Source: Anas platyrhynchos (taxonomy: Eukaryota; Chordata; Aves; Anseriformes; Anatidae). Taken from it: 64,000 nucleotides of DNA. Shown one piece after another: positions 11,145 to 22,639 of this stretch (position 1 is the first letter of the stretch; every line of letters starts with the position of its first letter). Location: contig NC_092617.1 of NCBI RefSeq assembly GCF_047663525.1, forward strand, positions 5,871,501 to 5,935,500, written 5' to 3'. Both the position numbers and the translations under genes were made by a program. The notes under the pieces were generated by a model that saw only the letters and a program-made list of their open reading frames with translations, was not told the origin of the DNA and ran no database searches.

Positions 11145-11183
11145 GGTTTTTGAGTGGCGGGTCGATGACTTTGCCCCGCCGTG
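11145..11183 (+). promoter_or_regulatory. JH recombination signal, 23-bp spacer
   Basis: Nonamer GGTTTTTGA (11145-11153), a spacer of exactly 23 bases and a weak heptamer CGCCGTG (11177-11183). Relative to CACTGTG the heptamer differs at positions 2 and 4; an A at position 2 is normally important for RAG cleavage. The correct spacer and abutment to the J coding end make this the right signal. Confidence 0.75.
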
Positions 11184-11240
11184 GTACTGCTGGTAGCATT
11201 GATCTGTGGGGCCACGGGACCGAGGTCACCGTCTCCTCCG
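11184..11240 (+). CDS. IGHJ1: IGHJ segment (only one found)
   Basis: Joining segment coding TAGSIDLWGHGTEVTVSS followed by a phase-1 G before a GTAAGT donor at 11241. The Trp-Gly-X-Gly motif (WGHG) of framework 4 is intact. The sequence closely follows the single avian JH pattern (TAGSID-WGHGTEV). The terminal G completes the first codon of each isotype's CH1 (Ala for mu, Val for alpha, Gly for upsilon). No second J with an RSS was seen between here and Cmu1, so all heavy chains from this locus would share this framework 4. Confidence 0.93.
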
Positions 11241-13600
11241 GTAAGTCCTCCGGCCAAAAATCTCGCCACGGCGATTTTGGGCCAATTTTCTTCAATTTTG
11301 GGCCGGGTGGGGGGTCCGTGGGGCGGCCGGCCCCCATTTTGGGGGCCGAAAAGGGGGCAAAACGGCCGTCGATGGGTGGAAATGTCCGATTTGGGGTCGA
11401 TTTTGGGGGGGAATTTTCGTCTGGAGGGGGTTTTTGGGGCAGAATTGGGTGAAAATGTCGATTTTTGGGGTTGATTTTGATGGGGGGAAATTTGGTCATA
11501 GGGAGTTTGGTGTCAGGACTGGGTGAAAATGTCGATTTTCAGGTCTTTTCGGGGGGAAAAATTATTATGGCGGTGATTTGATGGCAGGGTCATGTCAAAA
11601 ATATGATTTTAGGGTGTTTTTAGGGGAAAAATGTTAACTGAAGGCAGTTTGATGTCAGGATTGGGTCAAAAACTCAATTTGGGGGTCTTTTAGAAAAAAA
11701 AATCACGCGGAGGTGATTTGCCGGCAGGATTAGGTCAAAAACTCTTTGTCAGCCCTAAAATGTCTATTTTTAGATATTTTTTTTTTTTGGGGGGGGAGGG
11801 GAAAATAGGACGTGTGAGGGCAAAAGGGACCCGAGGGAAGGTTTTGGGGCTTAATTTGGCATTTTTGTTGAGTTGAGTTTAGTAGAGGGTTTGTGTAGAG
11901 TGGAAATGTCGATTTTTTTCTCTCCCCAGTTTATATATTTTATATATTTTATATATTTTATATATTTTTAATATATATAATATATTTAATAGATATTTCT
12001 ATATGTTTATATATAATATATAATATATATATAAAATATATAATATATAGATTTTTAGATTTATAAATATATATTTTTTTTTCTGGGGGAGAAATTGCTT
12101 TGTTTGGGCAAAATATGGAGAAAAAAAGGACTTTTCAGGCAAAATTATGTCAGAAAATATATTTGGCAGATAAGGCTGAACAGGGGAAGACAGAAGACTT
12201 TGAATTTTGCAGTTTTTCAGGTTTTTTTTAGGTTTCGCAGTTGGGGCGTCTCTAGGGAGTTCGTTTTCTTGGTGACTTAGTCCCAAAGTTTGAGTTTCTA
12301 AGAAAAAAAAATAGAGATTTCTATTTAATAGGACAGTTTGATTATTGAGTCTTCGGGTCGAGCCCTAATTGAGGCTTTTTGAGAGCTTTTTGGGCAAAAG
12401 GACAGAAAAGTCCCTGTTTTTAACAAAAATGGCCAGGGAGGTTAGTTAATTGAAAAAATCATTGTGAATTGACCCAAAATAGTGGGTGAAGATTGAGGCT
12501 GAAGGATGAAATTTCAGGTAATGTCTTCCTTTTAATTTGGGCTGGTTTTGGGGTGGTTTGAGTTAAATTTGCCAGGCTGATGTCCCTAAGTCTAGGTCCC
12601 CGCAAATCTCCTGGAATTTGGCTTTTTTCATGGATTTTCTCTGAAATGAGGCATTTTGGGGGCTCTTGGGTGAATTTCAGGGGGTCTTGGTGGCTAAAAA
12701 TATCTTAATTTTATCGATAATCGCTTTTGAGGCGGTTTTAGGAGTTTTTAGAGTTGTTAAAATTTCACCAAAGTCGAAATCTAATCCCTTTTTTACCCAG
12801 AAAAGGTTTAATAGGACATTTTTGGGGCAGTTTTAGAGGAGTTTGACTTACTTAGGGCAAAGACCCACCCAAAAAATATTGCATTATAATCCTTATTTTT
12901 AATTAATTAATTAGTAGGGACTTCATTAATTGAGACAAAAAGCAGGAGTGGCTTGAGACTGTTAGTTATTTTTTTCTTCCCTTCCAAATTTGGCTATTTA
13001 ATGATAAATTTTGATACCATTAAATTTTAAATGAGGCTTAAGCATTGATTTTTGACCCATTATTGTCAATTTTTGGCATATTTTTGCTTTTATTCACCCA
13101 TAACTCCTCAAAACCTCCCCACAAGTCTCATTTTTAATTTAATATCCAAAAATTAGGGTTTTTGGCATGACGATTTCTAATGCTTTTACGCAGTAGGCAG
13201 GCTTGGAATGAGGCATTTTGTGCTCAAATAGTGATTTTTATGGTATTTATGGCAAAATAGTGATTTTTAGGCAATTTCTCATTATAGTCTTAGTCGTTCT
13301 TTATGAGGGAGGAAAAATTGGTTGAAAAGAGCCAGGAATTGGGTTTTTTAAGAGCAGAGATGAACATTTTTAGAGGGGGAACCCATTTTATTGCATTTCT
13401 TAATTAAGCCATAAAAAGATAATTAGACATTTTACCTCTCCGGCTGCAGATACAACAATTTTAGCTAAATTCACGCAATAATCTGCTTTCCCCCCAAAAA
13501 AGCAAACACCCAATTATAGCAGAAAAAAAAAAAAAGGGGGGCAATAATTTGTGATGTTTAAGGTTTTTAGGTCAAAAAAGGGGGGAATTTGAGGTTCCAG
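11241..13600. other. J-Cmu intron, 5' part
   Basis: 11241-11900 holds weak G-rich repeats around GGTGAAAATGTCGATTTTTG, each about 60-70 bases long, running straight on from JH. 11930-12070 is a run of TATAT dinucleotides. 12080-13600 is mostly unique A+T-biased intron sequence. No coding exon, RSS or second J was recognised. Confidence 0.55.
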
Positions 13601-13629
13601 GTTCAGTTTATTGCTTAAAATTATTTTAA

Positions 13630-13870
13630 ATTGGTAATTATAATAATATTAACAATATATATAATAATATAATATGTTATAAAATAATATAACAAAATAT
13701 ATAACATATATAACACATATATAATATATATAATATAATATAATATATATAATATATAGTATTTATTATATATGTGTTATATATAGTGTATAATAATTAT
13801 ATATAATGATATTATTATAATTATTATCATTTAAAATCATTTTAATTTATTTTAGCCTAAAATCGACTCC
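13630..13870. repeat. AT-rich block, upstream flank of candidate Emu
   Basis: Almost pure A/T, with many TATAATAT and ATATATAAT stretches. It lies just before the E-box cluster at 14.03-14.36 kb, where mammalian Emu has a matrix attachment region. The role is inferred from composition and position only. Confidence 0.5.
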
Positions 13871-14024
13871 AAGAGTTTAATTATTTGCCTGGAGTTGGTG
13901 ATAAAAAATATTATTAAAAAGTTGTTTTTTTTTTCACCACAAACTTCCAACAATATGGCCCAAAGCTTTAAAAATATAAAGAAATTAAATTAAAAGTCAC
14001 TTTTTTTTTCCTCTTTTCCACCTA

Positions 14025-14365
14025 AAATGGCTGATTTCAGCCCAGTTTGGTGGCCGGAAGTTGCAGCTGTGCTTGTTTTTCAGCTGGCTTTATTTTGAGG
14101 TTAGAATTGCCTGAAATAGCTCAGTTCTGGTTTCGAAAACAGCAAAAAAAGGGGAAGCGGGGGTTTTTCACCATTTTTGCATGTTAAATACGCGAAAAAA
14201 AAAAAGAAAAACAAAGAGGAGGCAAATCCTGTCTGAAAAACAGCACCTGGTTTTTGGGGAAAAATAACCCGCTTTGCAGGTGGTAAACAGCAGCTTTGGG
14301 CTAAAACCAGAGGGTTTCAGGCAAATTCAGTTGGGTCTGGCCGGGTTTCATTTCCCTGAAAATTG
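14025..14365. promoter_or_regulatory. Candidate intronic heavy-chain enhancer (Emu-like)
   Basis: A compact unique segment enclosed by AT-rich DNA, 2.8 kb after JH and about 2 kb before Smu. It has four E-box cores: CAGCTG (14064-14069 and 14081-14086), CACCTG (14244-14249) and CAGGTG (14277-14282). It also has CCGGAAG (14054-14060) and GGGGAAGCGG (14151-14160) as Ets/PU.1-like sites, a seven-base octamer match TTTGCAT (14176-14182) and an IRF-like TTTCATTTCC near 14346. This combination and place match what is known of Emu in mammals. Activity is inferred; a reporter test in B cells would decide. Confidence 0.5.
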
Positions 14366-14439
14366 AGGAATTTGGCTCAAAAGATGTTGATAATTTCTAA
14401 GCCTCGCTACGTGCTTTAATGCATTTATACACCACTCCA

Positions 14440-15800
14440 CCTCGTTTAACGTATATTCTATGTATAATATAGCATGTAATATATTAAATATAGGGAGATA
14501 ATGGGTAGAATTATTAGATTTAATTATTAGATGAAATATATAGGTAGAATTATTAGATTTTATATAAATATTTAGTGTAGCAGGCGTATAATAGAAATTA
14601 TATCCGATATATATAATATATCCGATATATATAATATATCCAATATATATAATATATCCAATATATACGCCAGGCTTCTAATATATATATCTATTAGCTA
14701 TATCTGTAATATTTCATATATATTATATAAATATATATATTATAAATATAAATTAGATAAATCTGCTATGTCTAATATCTAATAAACGAATATTTATATT
14801 TATTATATATATTATATCTAATACCTATCGTATATGTTAGATATATAGGTGTCTCTATATATGTTATATCTAATATATATCATATATATTAGATATATTT
14901 TTGTATATTTAAGAAATATACATTTTTTGCACAGAAATATAACATAAAATACACGTTTTATGTATATTTTTTGTATATCTAACATATAAGATGGATATTA
15001 GATATATATAACATATATATAATATATAATAGCTATAGATAATATATAATTGATATTAGATATATGTAACGGATATATCGAATATATAATAACTATAAAA
15101 TATATAATACATATTTAACGGATATATCTAAAATATTATATATTATATATATTATATATTATGTTTATATTATATATATTATATAGATGTGTGTAATATA
15201 ATATATATATAATATATATAGATATATTATATTTATAGATATATATTTTATATATATATATATGATGTATATATTATATATATTATATATATGTGTGTGT
15301 AATATAATATATATAATATATATATATTATACATATATATAACGGATATATCTAATATATAATATAAATATATAATACATAATCGATATATATAATGGAT
15401 ATATCTAATATATAATAGCTAGAGATAATATATATTGGATATAATCAATAGATATATCTACTGCGTGTAATATATCTAATATCTAATATGTATAGCATGT
15501 GTTATAACGAATATATTTATTTAATATTTAATTAATTAATATTTAATGAATGTGTTATACATAGAAGATATTGGATATATAACAGATATATCAAATATAT
15601 ATATATATAATATAATATAATATATATATAATATATACTATATAATATATAGTATATATATCATATATATCGTATATTATATATCGAATATATCGAATAT
15701 ATATTATATTTTATAGACCTACTATAGGCTATTTAATGATATATATCACGATACATAAATTAATTAAATTAAATTAATTAATTAAATTAATCAATTAAAT
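14440..15800. repeat. AT-rich TA-dinucleotide block, downstream flank of candidate Emu
   Basis: About 1.35 kb of nearly pure A/T, made of TATAATATAT-type units with interspersed GATATATCTAATAT motifs, ending in TTAATTAAATTAA repeats near 15.8 kb. It resembles base-unpairing or matrix-attachment DNA. 15800-16330 that follows is unique AT-biased intron with nothing recognised. Confidence 0.6.
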
Positions 15801-16339
15801 TAATTAGCTGAAGGCAAACCCATAAATTTTTATAGAGATATTTAAAAATCTAAGCATTAATTAATCGGCGGTAATTATTTCTATCGTAACGGGTTTAAAT
15901 CCCTAGAATATTAATTATGCCCCTTAGATTTACAGAAAATTAATTAATTAGCTCTATATTAATCGATAATTAAGACAGAACTTAGACTTTCTCGATCGAT
16001 AATCTAGACGCCCAAATTTAACCAAATTCACCCGCTTTTAGCTAAAATCGAAAGCCGTTCAAGTTGTTTTTTTTTTAATTTCAACCTTCCGGAGGGATTA
16101 ATTAGCACTAATTATCTTCATTAATTCTCCGATTTTGACTTTTAGCCACTGATTCCCCCCCCAGCCCTCAAACCAGATTAATTTGGTTTTTGCCTGAATT
16201 CGGGCTTTTTTAAAGAAATTAGTGCTTGGCACTTAACGAGGATGGTGAGGGGACTTAATGAGCCGGGTTAATTAGCGGTAGCTGGGGACTAATTGCACTA
16301 ATTGATGGTTGTAATTAGATGAGTTTAATTGCACTGGTT

Positions 16340-19300
16340 GATGGGACTGGCCCAGTATGGACCAGTATCAGGGCTCTGGGTACTGGTGGTACTGAACTGG
16401 ATGCACTGGGGCTATAGGGTGCTGGTACTGGACCAGTACAGGTGGTACTGGGACCAGTACGGGTGCCCTGGCACCAGTACTGCCCATACTGGGACCAGTA
16501 CGGGGGTTGCGGGACCAGTACTGCCCCTACTGAGACCAGTACATGGGCCCCGGCACTGGTACTGGTGGTACTGGCACCAGTACGGGTGCCCTGGCACCAG
16601 TACTGCCCCTACTGAGACCAGTACAGGTGGTACTGGGACCAGTACGGGGCCCCCGGCACCAGTACAGACCGTACTGGGACCAGTACGGGGGCTGTGGCAC
16701 CAGTACCGCCCTTACTGGGACCAGTACAGGGCACCCGGCACCTGTACTGGCCCTACTGGGACCAGTACGGGCGCTCCGGCACCAGTACTAGCAGTACTGG
16801 GACCAGTACGGGTGCCCTGGCACCAGTACTGCCCGTACTGGGACCAGTACGGGGGTTGCGGCACCAGTACTGCCCGTACTGGGACCAGTACAGGGGTTGC
16901 GGCACCAGTACTGCCCGTACTGGGACCAGTACGGGGGTTGCGGCACCAGTACTGCCCGTACTGGGACCAGTACGGGGCCCCCGGCACCAGTACTGGCCCT
17001 ACTGGGACCAGTACAGGGCCCCCGGCACCAGTACTGGCCCTACTGGGACCAGTACGGGGGCTCCGGCACCAGTACTGGCCATACTGGGACCAGTATGGGG
17101 GCTGTGGCACCAGTACTAGCAGTACTGGGACCAGTACGGGGCCCCCGGCACCAGTACTGGCCATACTGGGACCAGTACGGGCGCTCCGGCACCAGTACTA
17201 GCAGTACTGGGACCAGTACGGGCGCTCCGGCACCAGTACTAGCAGTACTGGGACCAGTACGGGCGCTCCGGCACCAGTACTAGCAGTACTGGGACCAGTA
17301 CGGGCGCCCCGGCACCAGTACTAGCAGTACTGGGACCAGTACGGGTGCCCCGGCACCAGTACTAGCAGTACTGGGACCAGTACGGGCGCTCCGGCACCAG
17401 TACTAGCAGTACTGGGACCAGTACGGGTGCCCCGGCACCCGTACTGCCCGTACTGGGACCAGTACGGCGCCCCCGGCACCCGTACTGCCCGTACTGGGAC
17501 CAGTACGGCGCCCCCGGCACCCGTTCTGCCCGTACTGGGACCAGTACGGGGGCTCTGGCTCCCGTACTGGGACCAGTACGGGGGCTCCGGCACCCGTACT
17601 GGCGGTACTGGGACCAGTACAGGGGCCCCGGCACCAGTACTGGCAGCACTGGGACCAGTTTGGGGGTCCCAGCACCAGTACTGCCCATACTGGGACCAGT
17701 ACGGGGGCTCCGGCACCAGTACTGCCCATACTGGGACCAGTACAGGTGGTATTGGGACCAGTATGGGAGCTCCAGCACCCGTACAGGTGGTACTGGGACC
17801 AGTTCAGGGGCTCTGGCACCAGTACTGGCCATACTGAGACCAGTACAGGGACTCCGGCACCAGTACTGGCAGTACTGGGACCAGTACGGGGGCTCCGGCA
17901 CCACTGCTGCCCGTACTGGGACCAGTACGGGGTCCCTGGCACCAGTACAGCCTGTACTGGGACCAGTAAAGGGGCTCCGGCAGCTGTACTGGTGGTACTG
18001 GGACCAGCAGGAGGCTCCAGCACCAGTACAGTCTTTACTGGGACCAGTATGGGGGCTCTGGCACCAGTGCTCACCCTACTGGGACCAGTTCGGGTGCTCC
18101 GGCACCAGTACTGGCCCTACTGGGACCAGTACAGGGGCTCCGGCACCAGTACAGCCAGTACTGGGACCAGTAAAGGGGCTCCAGCAGCTGTACTGGTGGT
18201 ACTGGGACCAGCAGGAGGCTCCAGCACCAGTACAGTCTTTACTGGGACCAGTATGGGGGCTCTGGCACCAGTGCTCCCCCTACTGGGACCAGTTCGGGTG
18301 CCCCGGCACCAGTACTGGCCCTACTGGGACCAGTACAGGGGCTCCGGCACCAGTACTGGTGGTACTGGGACCAGTATGGGAAGTGAGACACCTGTACTGC
18401 CTGTACTGGGACCAGTACAGGTGGTACTGGGACCAGTTCGGGGGTTGCAGCACCAGTACTGCCCATACGGGGACCAGTACGGGGGCTCCGGGACCAGTAC
18501 GGGGGCTCCGGCACCAGTACTGCCCATACTGGGACCAGTACAGGGGCTCCGGCACCCCTACTGGTGGTACTGGGATTAGTACGGGAGCTCCCACACTGGT
18601 ACTGGTGCTACTGGGACCAGTACAGGAGCTCCAGCACCAGTACTGGCCATACTGGGACCAATACAGGGGCTCTGGCACCAGTACAGCCCGTACTGGGACC
18701 AGTAAAGGGGCTCCGGCAGTTGTACTGGTGGTACTGGGACCAGCAGGGGGCTCCAGCACCAGTACAGGCTGTACTGGGACCAGTAGGGGAGTTCAGGCAC
18801 CTGTACTGGTGGTACTGGGACCAGTACAGGAGCTCCGGCACCAATATTGGCCATACTGGCACCAGTACAGGAGCTCCGGCACCTGTACTGGTTGTACTGG
18901 GACCAGTATGGTCTTTCTGGCACCAGTACTGCCCATACTGATAGCCACTAATACCAGTAAGGACCAGTACGGGGCGCTCTGGTACTGGTGGAGCTGAACC
19001 GGGTCTACTGGGGCTATTGGGTGCTGGTACTGGACCAGTAGGACCAGTATGGACCAGTATGGAACAATAAGGGCCAGTAAGGACCAGTATGAACCAGTAA
19101 GGACCAGTATGAACCAGTAAGGACCAGTATGGGGTTCTCTGGTACTGGCGATGCTGAACTGGGTGTACTGGGGCTATGGTGTGCTAGTACTTGACCAGTA
19201 TGAACCAGTAAGGGCCAATAGGAACCAATATGGACCAGTATGAACCAGTAAGGGCCAATAGGGACCAGTAGAAACCAGTAAGGACCAGTATGCGGGCTGT

Positions 19301-19440
19301 GGTGCCAAACTGGGTCTACTGAGGCTATGGGGTGCTCATACTGAACCAGTAAGGGCCAGTAAAGGCCAGTAGGGACCAGTATGAACCAGTAAGGGGATTT
19401 CTGAAACTGGTGGTACTGGACTGGGTCTACTGAGGCTATG
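16340..19440 (+). repeat. Switch mu region, 41-bp palindromic repeats
   Basis: About 3 kb of tandem repeats with a unit of about 41 bases, for example CTGGGACCAGTACGGGTGCC followed by CTGGCACCAGTACTGCCCATA. Each unit holds inverted-repeat cores such as GTACTGGGACCAGTAC. It lies between JH and Cmu1, the required position for Smu. AGTAC/GTACT gives TAC (a WRC AID target) on both strands. AGCT is scarce before about 17.75 kb but appears in GGAGCTCC and CAGCTGTACTGG copies up to 18.9 kb. From 19.0 to 19.4 kb the unit changes to GGACCAGTATGAACCAGTAA forms. The long open frames, rich in Trp-Tyr-Trp-Asp-Gln-Tyr, are repeat artefacts. Confidence 0.8.
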
Positions 19441-20435
19441 GGGTGCTCATACTGAACCAGTAAGGCCCAATACCTCCCAGTATGGCCCAATACCTCCCAG
19501 TACGGCCCAATACCACCCAGTATGACCTCCCAGTATAACCCAATACCCCCCAGTCTGACCCAATACCTCCCAGTATGACCTCCCAGTACAACCCAATACC
19601 TCCCAGTCTGACCCAATACCTCCTTATATGACCCAATACCACGCAGTATGACCTCCCAGTCTGACCCAATACCTCCCAGTACAACCCAATACCTCCTTAT
19701 ATGACCCAATACCTCCCAGTCTGACCTCCCAGTATGACCCAATACCTCCCAGTATGACCTCCCAGTACGGCCCAATACCACCCAGTATGACCTCCCAGTA
19801 TGACCCAATACCACCCAGTATGACCAATACCTCCCAGTACCTCCCAGTACAGCCCAACACCTCCCAGTACTCCCCAACACCTCCCAGTACACCCCAATAC
19901 CTCCCAGTATGACCCAATACCTCCCAGTATGACCTCCCAGTCTTCCCCAATACCTCCCAGTATGACCCAATACCTCCCAGTATGACCTCCCAGTACGACC
20001 CAATACCTCCCAGTACGCCCCAATACCCCCCAGTACACCCCAATACCCCCCAGTCTGACCCAATACCACCCAGTACAACCTCCCAGTACAACCCAACACC
20101 TCCCAGTACCACCCAGTCCACCCCAATACCTCCTTATACACCCCAATACCCCCCAGTACGGCCCAATACCACCCAGTACAACCTCCCAGTCCACCCCAAC
20201 ACCCCCCAATCCACCCCAATACCCCCCAATACCACCCAGTACGGCCCAATACCACCCAGTATGACCTCCCAGTATGACCCAATACCACCCATTATGCTCC
20301 AATACCTCCCAGTCCACCCCAATACCCCCCAGTACGGCCCAATACCTCCCAGTATGACCTCCCAGTCCACCCCAACACCCCCCAATCCACCCCAATACCC
20401 CCCAGTCCCCCCCAGTACCCCCCACTCTAACCCCC
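19440..20435 (+). repeat. Smu 3' sub-array, C-rich on the coding strand
   Basis: About 1 kb of CCCAATACCTCCCAGTATGA / CCTCCCAGTACGACC units, nearly free of G on the forward strand and ending directly before Cmu1. It shares the CCAGTAY core with the upstream Smu array but has the opposite strand asymmetry: C-rich on the non-template strand. That is the reverse of mammalian Smu. It is probably part of the switch region. Confidence 0.65.
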
Positions 20436-20460
20436 CACCCTCTTCCTCTCCCCTTTCCAG

Positions 20461-20772
20461 CCACCCCCCGCGGCCCCACCCTCTTCCCGCTGCTCTCCTG
20501 CTCTTCCTCCTCCTCCTCCTCCTCGCTCTACGCCGTGGGCTGCGTGGCCGTCGGCCACGTCCCCGCCGGGGTCACCTTCTCCTGGACCGATGTCACCAAC
20601 GCCACCGTGGCCACCACCATTGTCAACTTCCCGGAAGCCCGCGGCCCCGGGGGCAACTGGGCCGCCAGCCGCTTGGAGTTGCCCCTGCAGGAGGGGAAGG
20701 GGCGCCAGCCCTTCTACTGCCGCGCCGCCCACCCGCGGGGCAACCCCGTGGTGCTGGCTGTGAGTAACCCCG
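20461..20772 (+). CDS. IGHM: IGHM CH1 exon (Cmu1)
   Basis: First constant domain of IgM (IGHM spans 20461 to about 30.58 kb), which pairs with the light chain. The exon follows a CCCTTTCCAG acceptor and ends before GTGAGT at 20773, in phase 1 at both ends. 104 codons. Ig C1 marks are VGC, FSW and FYC. An early Cys in LLSC is the likely light-chain disulfide. It is followed by a run of eight serines (TCC repeats), unusual in this loop and suggestive of trinucleotide slippage. One N-glycosylation site (NAT). Codon use is strongly GC-biased, unlike the surrounding introns. Confidence 0.93.
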
Positions 20773-22309
20773 GTGAGTAGGTGGTGGTGGCAGCGTGGGG
20801 GGTGGGGGGGGTGGGGTGTGGGGCGGTGGGGGGGTGTTGCTCGGGGTTTACTACTCGTTGGGGTTCTCCTTGGGGTGTCCTGCTGGGGGTGGCCTACTTG
20901 TTGTGTGCTACTTGTTGGGTTCTCCTTGTTGTATCCGATTTGTTGGGTTCTCCTTGTTGTATCCTACTTGTTGGGTCCTCCTCTTTGGGGACTTCTTGTT
21001 GTATCTTACTCATTGGGTTCTCCTTGTTGTATCCTACTCGTTGGTGTCTTCCTCATTGGGTCTTCCTTGTAGTGTCCTCCTCGTAGTATCCTCCTTGTTG
21101 TATCCTACTCATTGGGTCCTTCTGGTTGGGTCCTCCTTGTTGTGTCCTACTTGTTGGGTTCTCCTTGTTGTATCCTACTCGTTGGTGTCTTCCTCATTGG
21201 GTCTTCCTTGTAGTGTCCTCCTCGTAGTATCCTCCTTGTTGTATCCTACTCATTGGGTCCTCCTCATTGGGTCCTTCTCATTGTATCTTCCTCGTGGGTC
21301 TCCTCGTTGGGTCCTCCTTGTTGTGTTCTCCTCATAGTATCCTTCTCGTAGTGTCCTCCTCATGGTGTCTTCCTTGTGGGTCTTCTTGTTGGCTGCCTCC
21401 TCATTGTATCTCAGTTGTAGTGCCCTCCTCATAGTGTCCTCCTCGTTGTATCTTCCTTGCGGATCTCCTTGTTGTGTCCTCCTTGTTGTGTTCTCCTCAT
21501 AGTATCCTCCTTGTTGGGTCCTCCTTGTTGGTGGCCTCCTTGTTGTATCTTCCTCGTTGTATCTTCCTCGTTGTATCCTCCTCATTGTATCCTCCTTGTT
21601 GTGTCCTCCTCCACCTCCTGAGCCTCCTCTTGGTCCTTTTTGGTCCTTTTTTTGTCCCTTTTTGTCCTTTTTTAGTCCTTTTTGGACCTTCTTGGTCCTT
21701 CTCCTCCTCTTGGTCCTCCATCTTCTCCTGAGCCTCCTCTTGGTCCTTTTTTGTCCTTTTTTGTCCTTTTTTGTCCTTTTTTGTCCTTTTTTGTCCTTCT
21801 TGCTCCTATTTGGCCCTTTTTTTTGTCCTTTTTTGTCCTTTTTTGGTCCTTTTTGGTCCATTTTGGTCCTTTTTGGTCCTTTTTGGTCCTTTTTGGTCCT
21901 TCTTGCTCCTATTTGGCCCTTTTTTTTGTCCTTTTTTGTCCTTCTTGGTCCTTTTTGGTCCTTTTTGGTCCTTTTTGGTCCTTCTTGCTCCTATTTGGCC
22001 CTTTTTTTGTCCTTTTTTGTCCTTTTTTGTCCTTCTTGGTCCTTCTTTGTCCTTTTTGGTCCTATTTGGTCCTATTTGGCCTTTTTTTTGTCCTTTTTTG
22101 TCTTTTTTTGTCCTTCTTGGTCCTTCTTGGTTCTTTTTGGTCCTATTTGGTCCTTTTTTGTCCTTTTTCTGTCCTTTTTTTTTTCTTTTTTTTTGTCCTT
22201 TTTTGTCTTTTTTTGTCCCTTTTTGTCCTTTTTTCTCCTTCTTTCTCCTCCTCACCCCCCCACCCCACCACCACCCCCTAACCCTCTCCCCACCCCCCCC
22301 ACCCCACAG
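20773..22309. repeat. Cmu intron 1: two minisatellites
   Basis: 20860-21610 holds TTGTTGTATCCTACTCGTTGG-like units. 21620-22240 holds TTTTTGGTCC / TTTTTTGTCC decamer-type repeats, pyrimidine-rich on the forward strand. The array ends just before the polypyrimidine tract of Cmu2. Uninterrupted frames here are artefacts. Confidence 0.75.
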
Positions 22310-22624
22310 GCTCGTCCCAACCCACCGCCCCGGTCCTCTCCATCCACCCCCCGTCCCGCGAGGACTTCGAGGGCCCCTACAGGAACTCCAGCCTCCTCTG
22401 CCGCGTCCGCGGCCCCCGCGGCCTCACCCCCGTCACCTGGCTGAAGAACGGGGCCCCCGTCACCGCCGGCGCCGTCACCGCCGGCTCAAGGACCGACGGC
22501 ACCGGCGCCTACGTCACCGACAGCTGGTTGAGCGTCACCGAGGCCGAGTGGGACGCCGGCACCGTCTACACCTGCCAGGCCGACGGCGAGATGAGGAACA
22601 GCAGCAAGTCGCTGGAGTGCGGGC
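22310..22624 (+). CDS. IGHM: IGHM CH2 exon (Cmu2)
   Basis: Second mu domain, occupying the place of the hinge in mammalian IgG. It starts after CCCCACAG with phase-1 entry (G from Cmu1 + GC = Gly) and ends in ECGGC before GTAAGT at 22625. 105 codons. Ig marks are LLC, VTW and YTC. Two Asn-Ser-Ser sites (YRNSS and MRNSS) are likely N-glycosylated. The Cys close to the end (LECG) fits an inter-heavy-chain disulfide, as known for Cmu2. The repeated GCCGTCACCGCCGG stretch is a short internal duplication. Confidence 0.93.
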
Positions 22625-22639
22625 GTAAGTGGTGGCCTC

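Noticed and set aside
11241-16330. Second JH or extra D in the J-Cmu intron
   Set aside because: No WGXG motif with RSS or 12-spacer heptamer-nonamer pair found by reading.
16329-18997. Open frames up to 445 codons rich in Trp-Tyr-Asp-Gln
   Set aside because: They follow the 41-bp Smu repeat in several frames and on both strands at once; no start context, splice logic or known domain.
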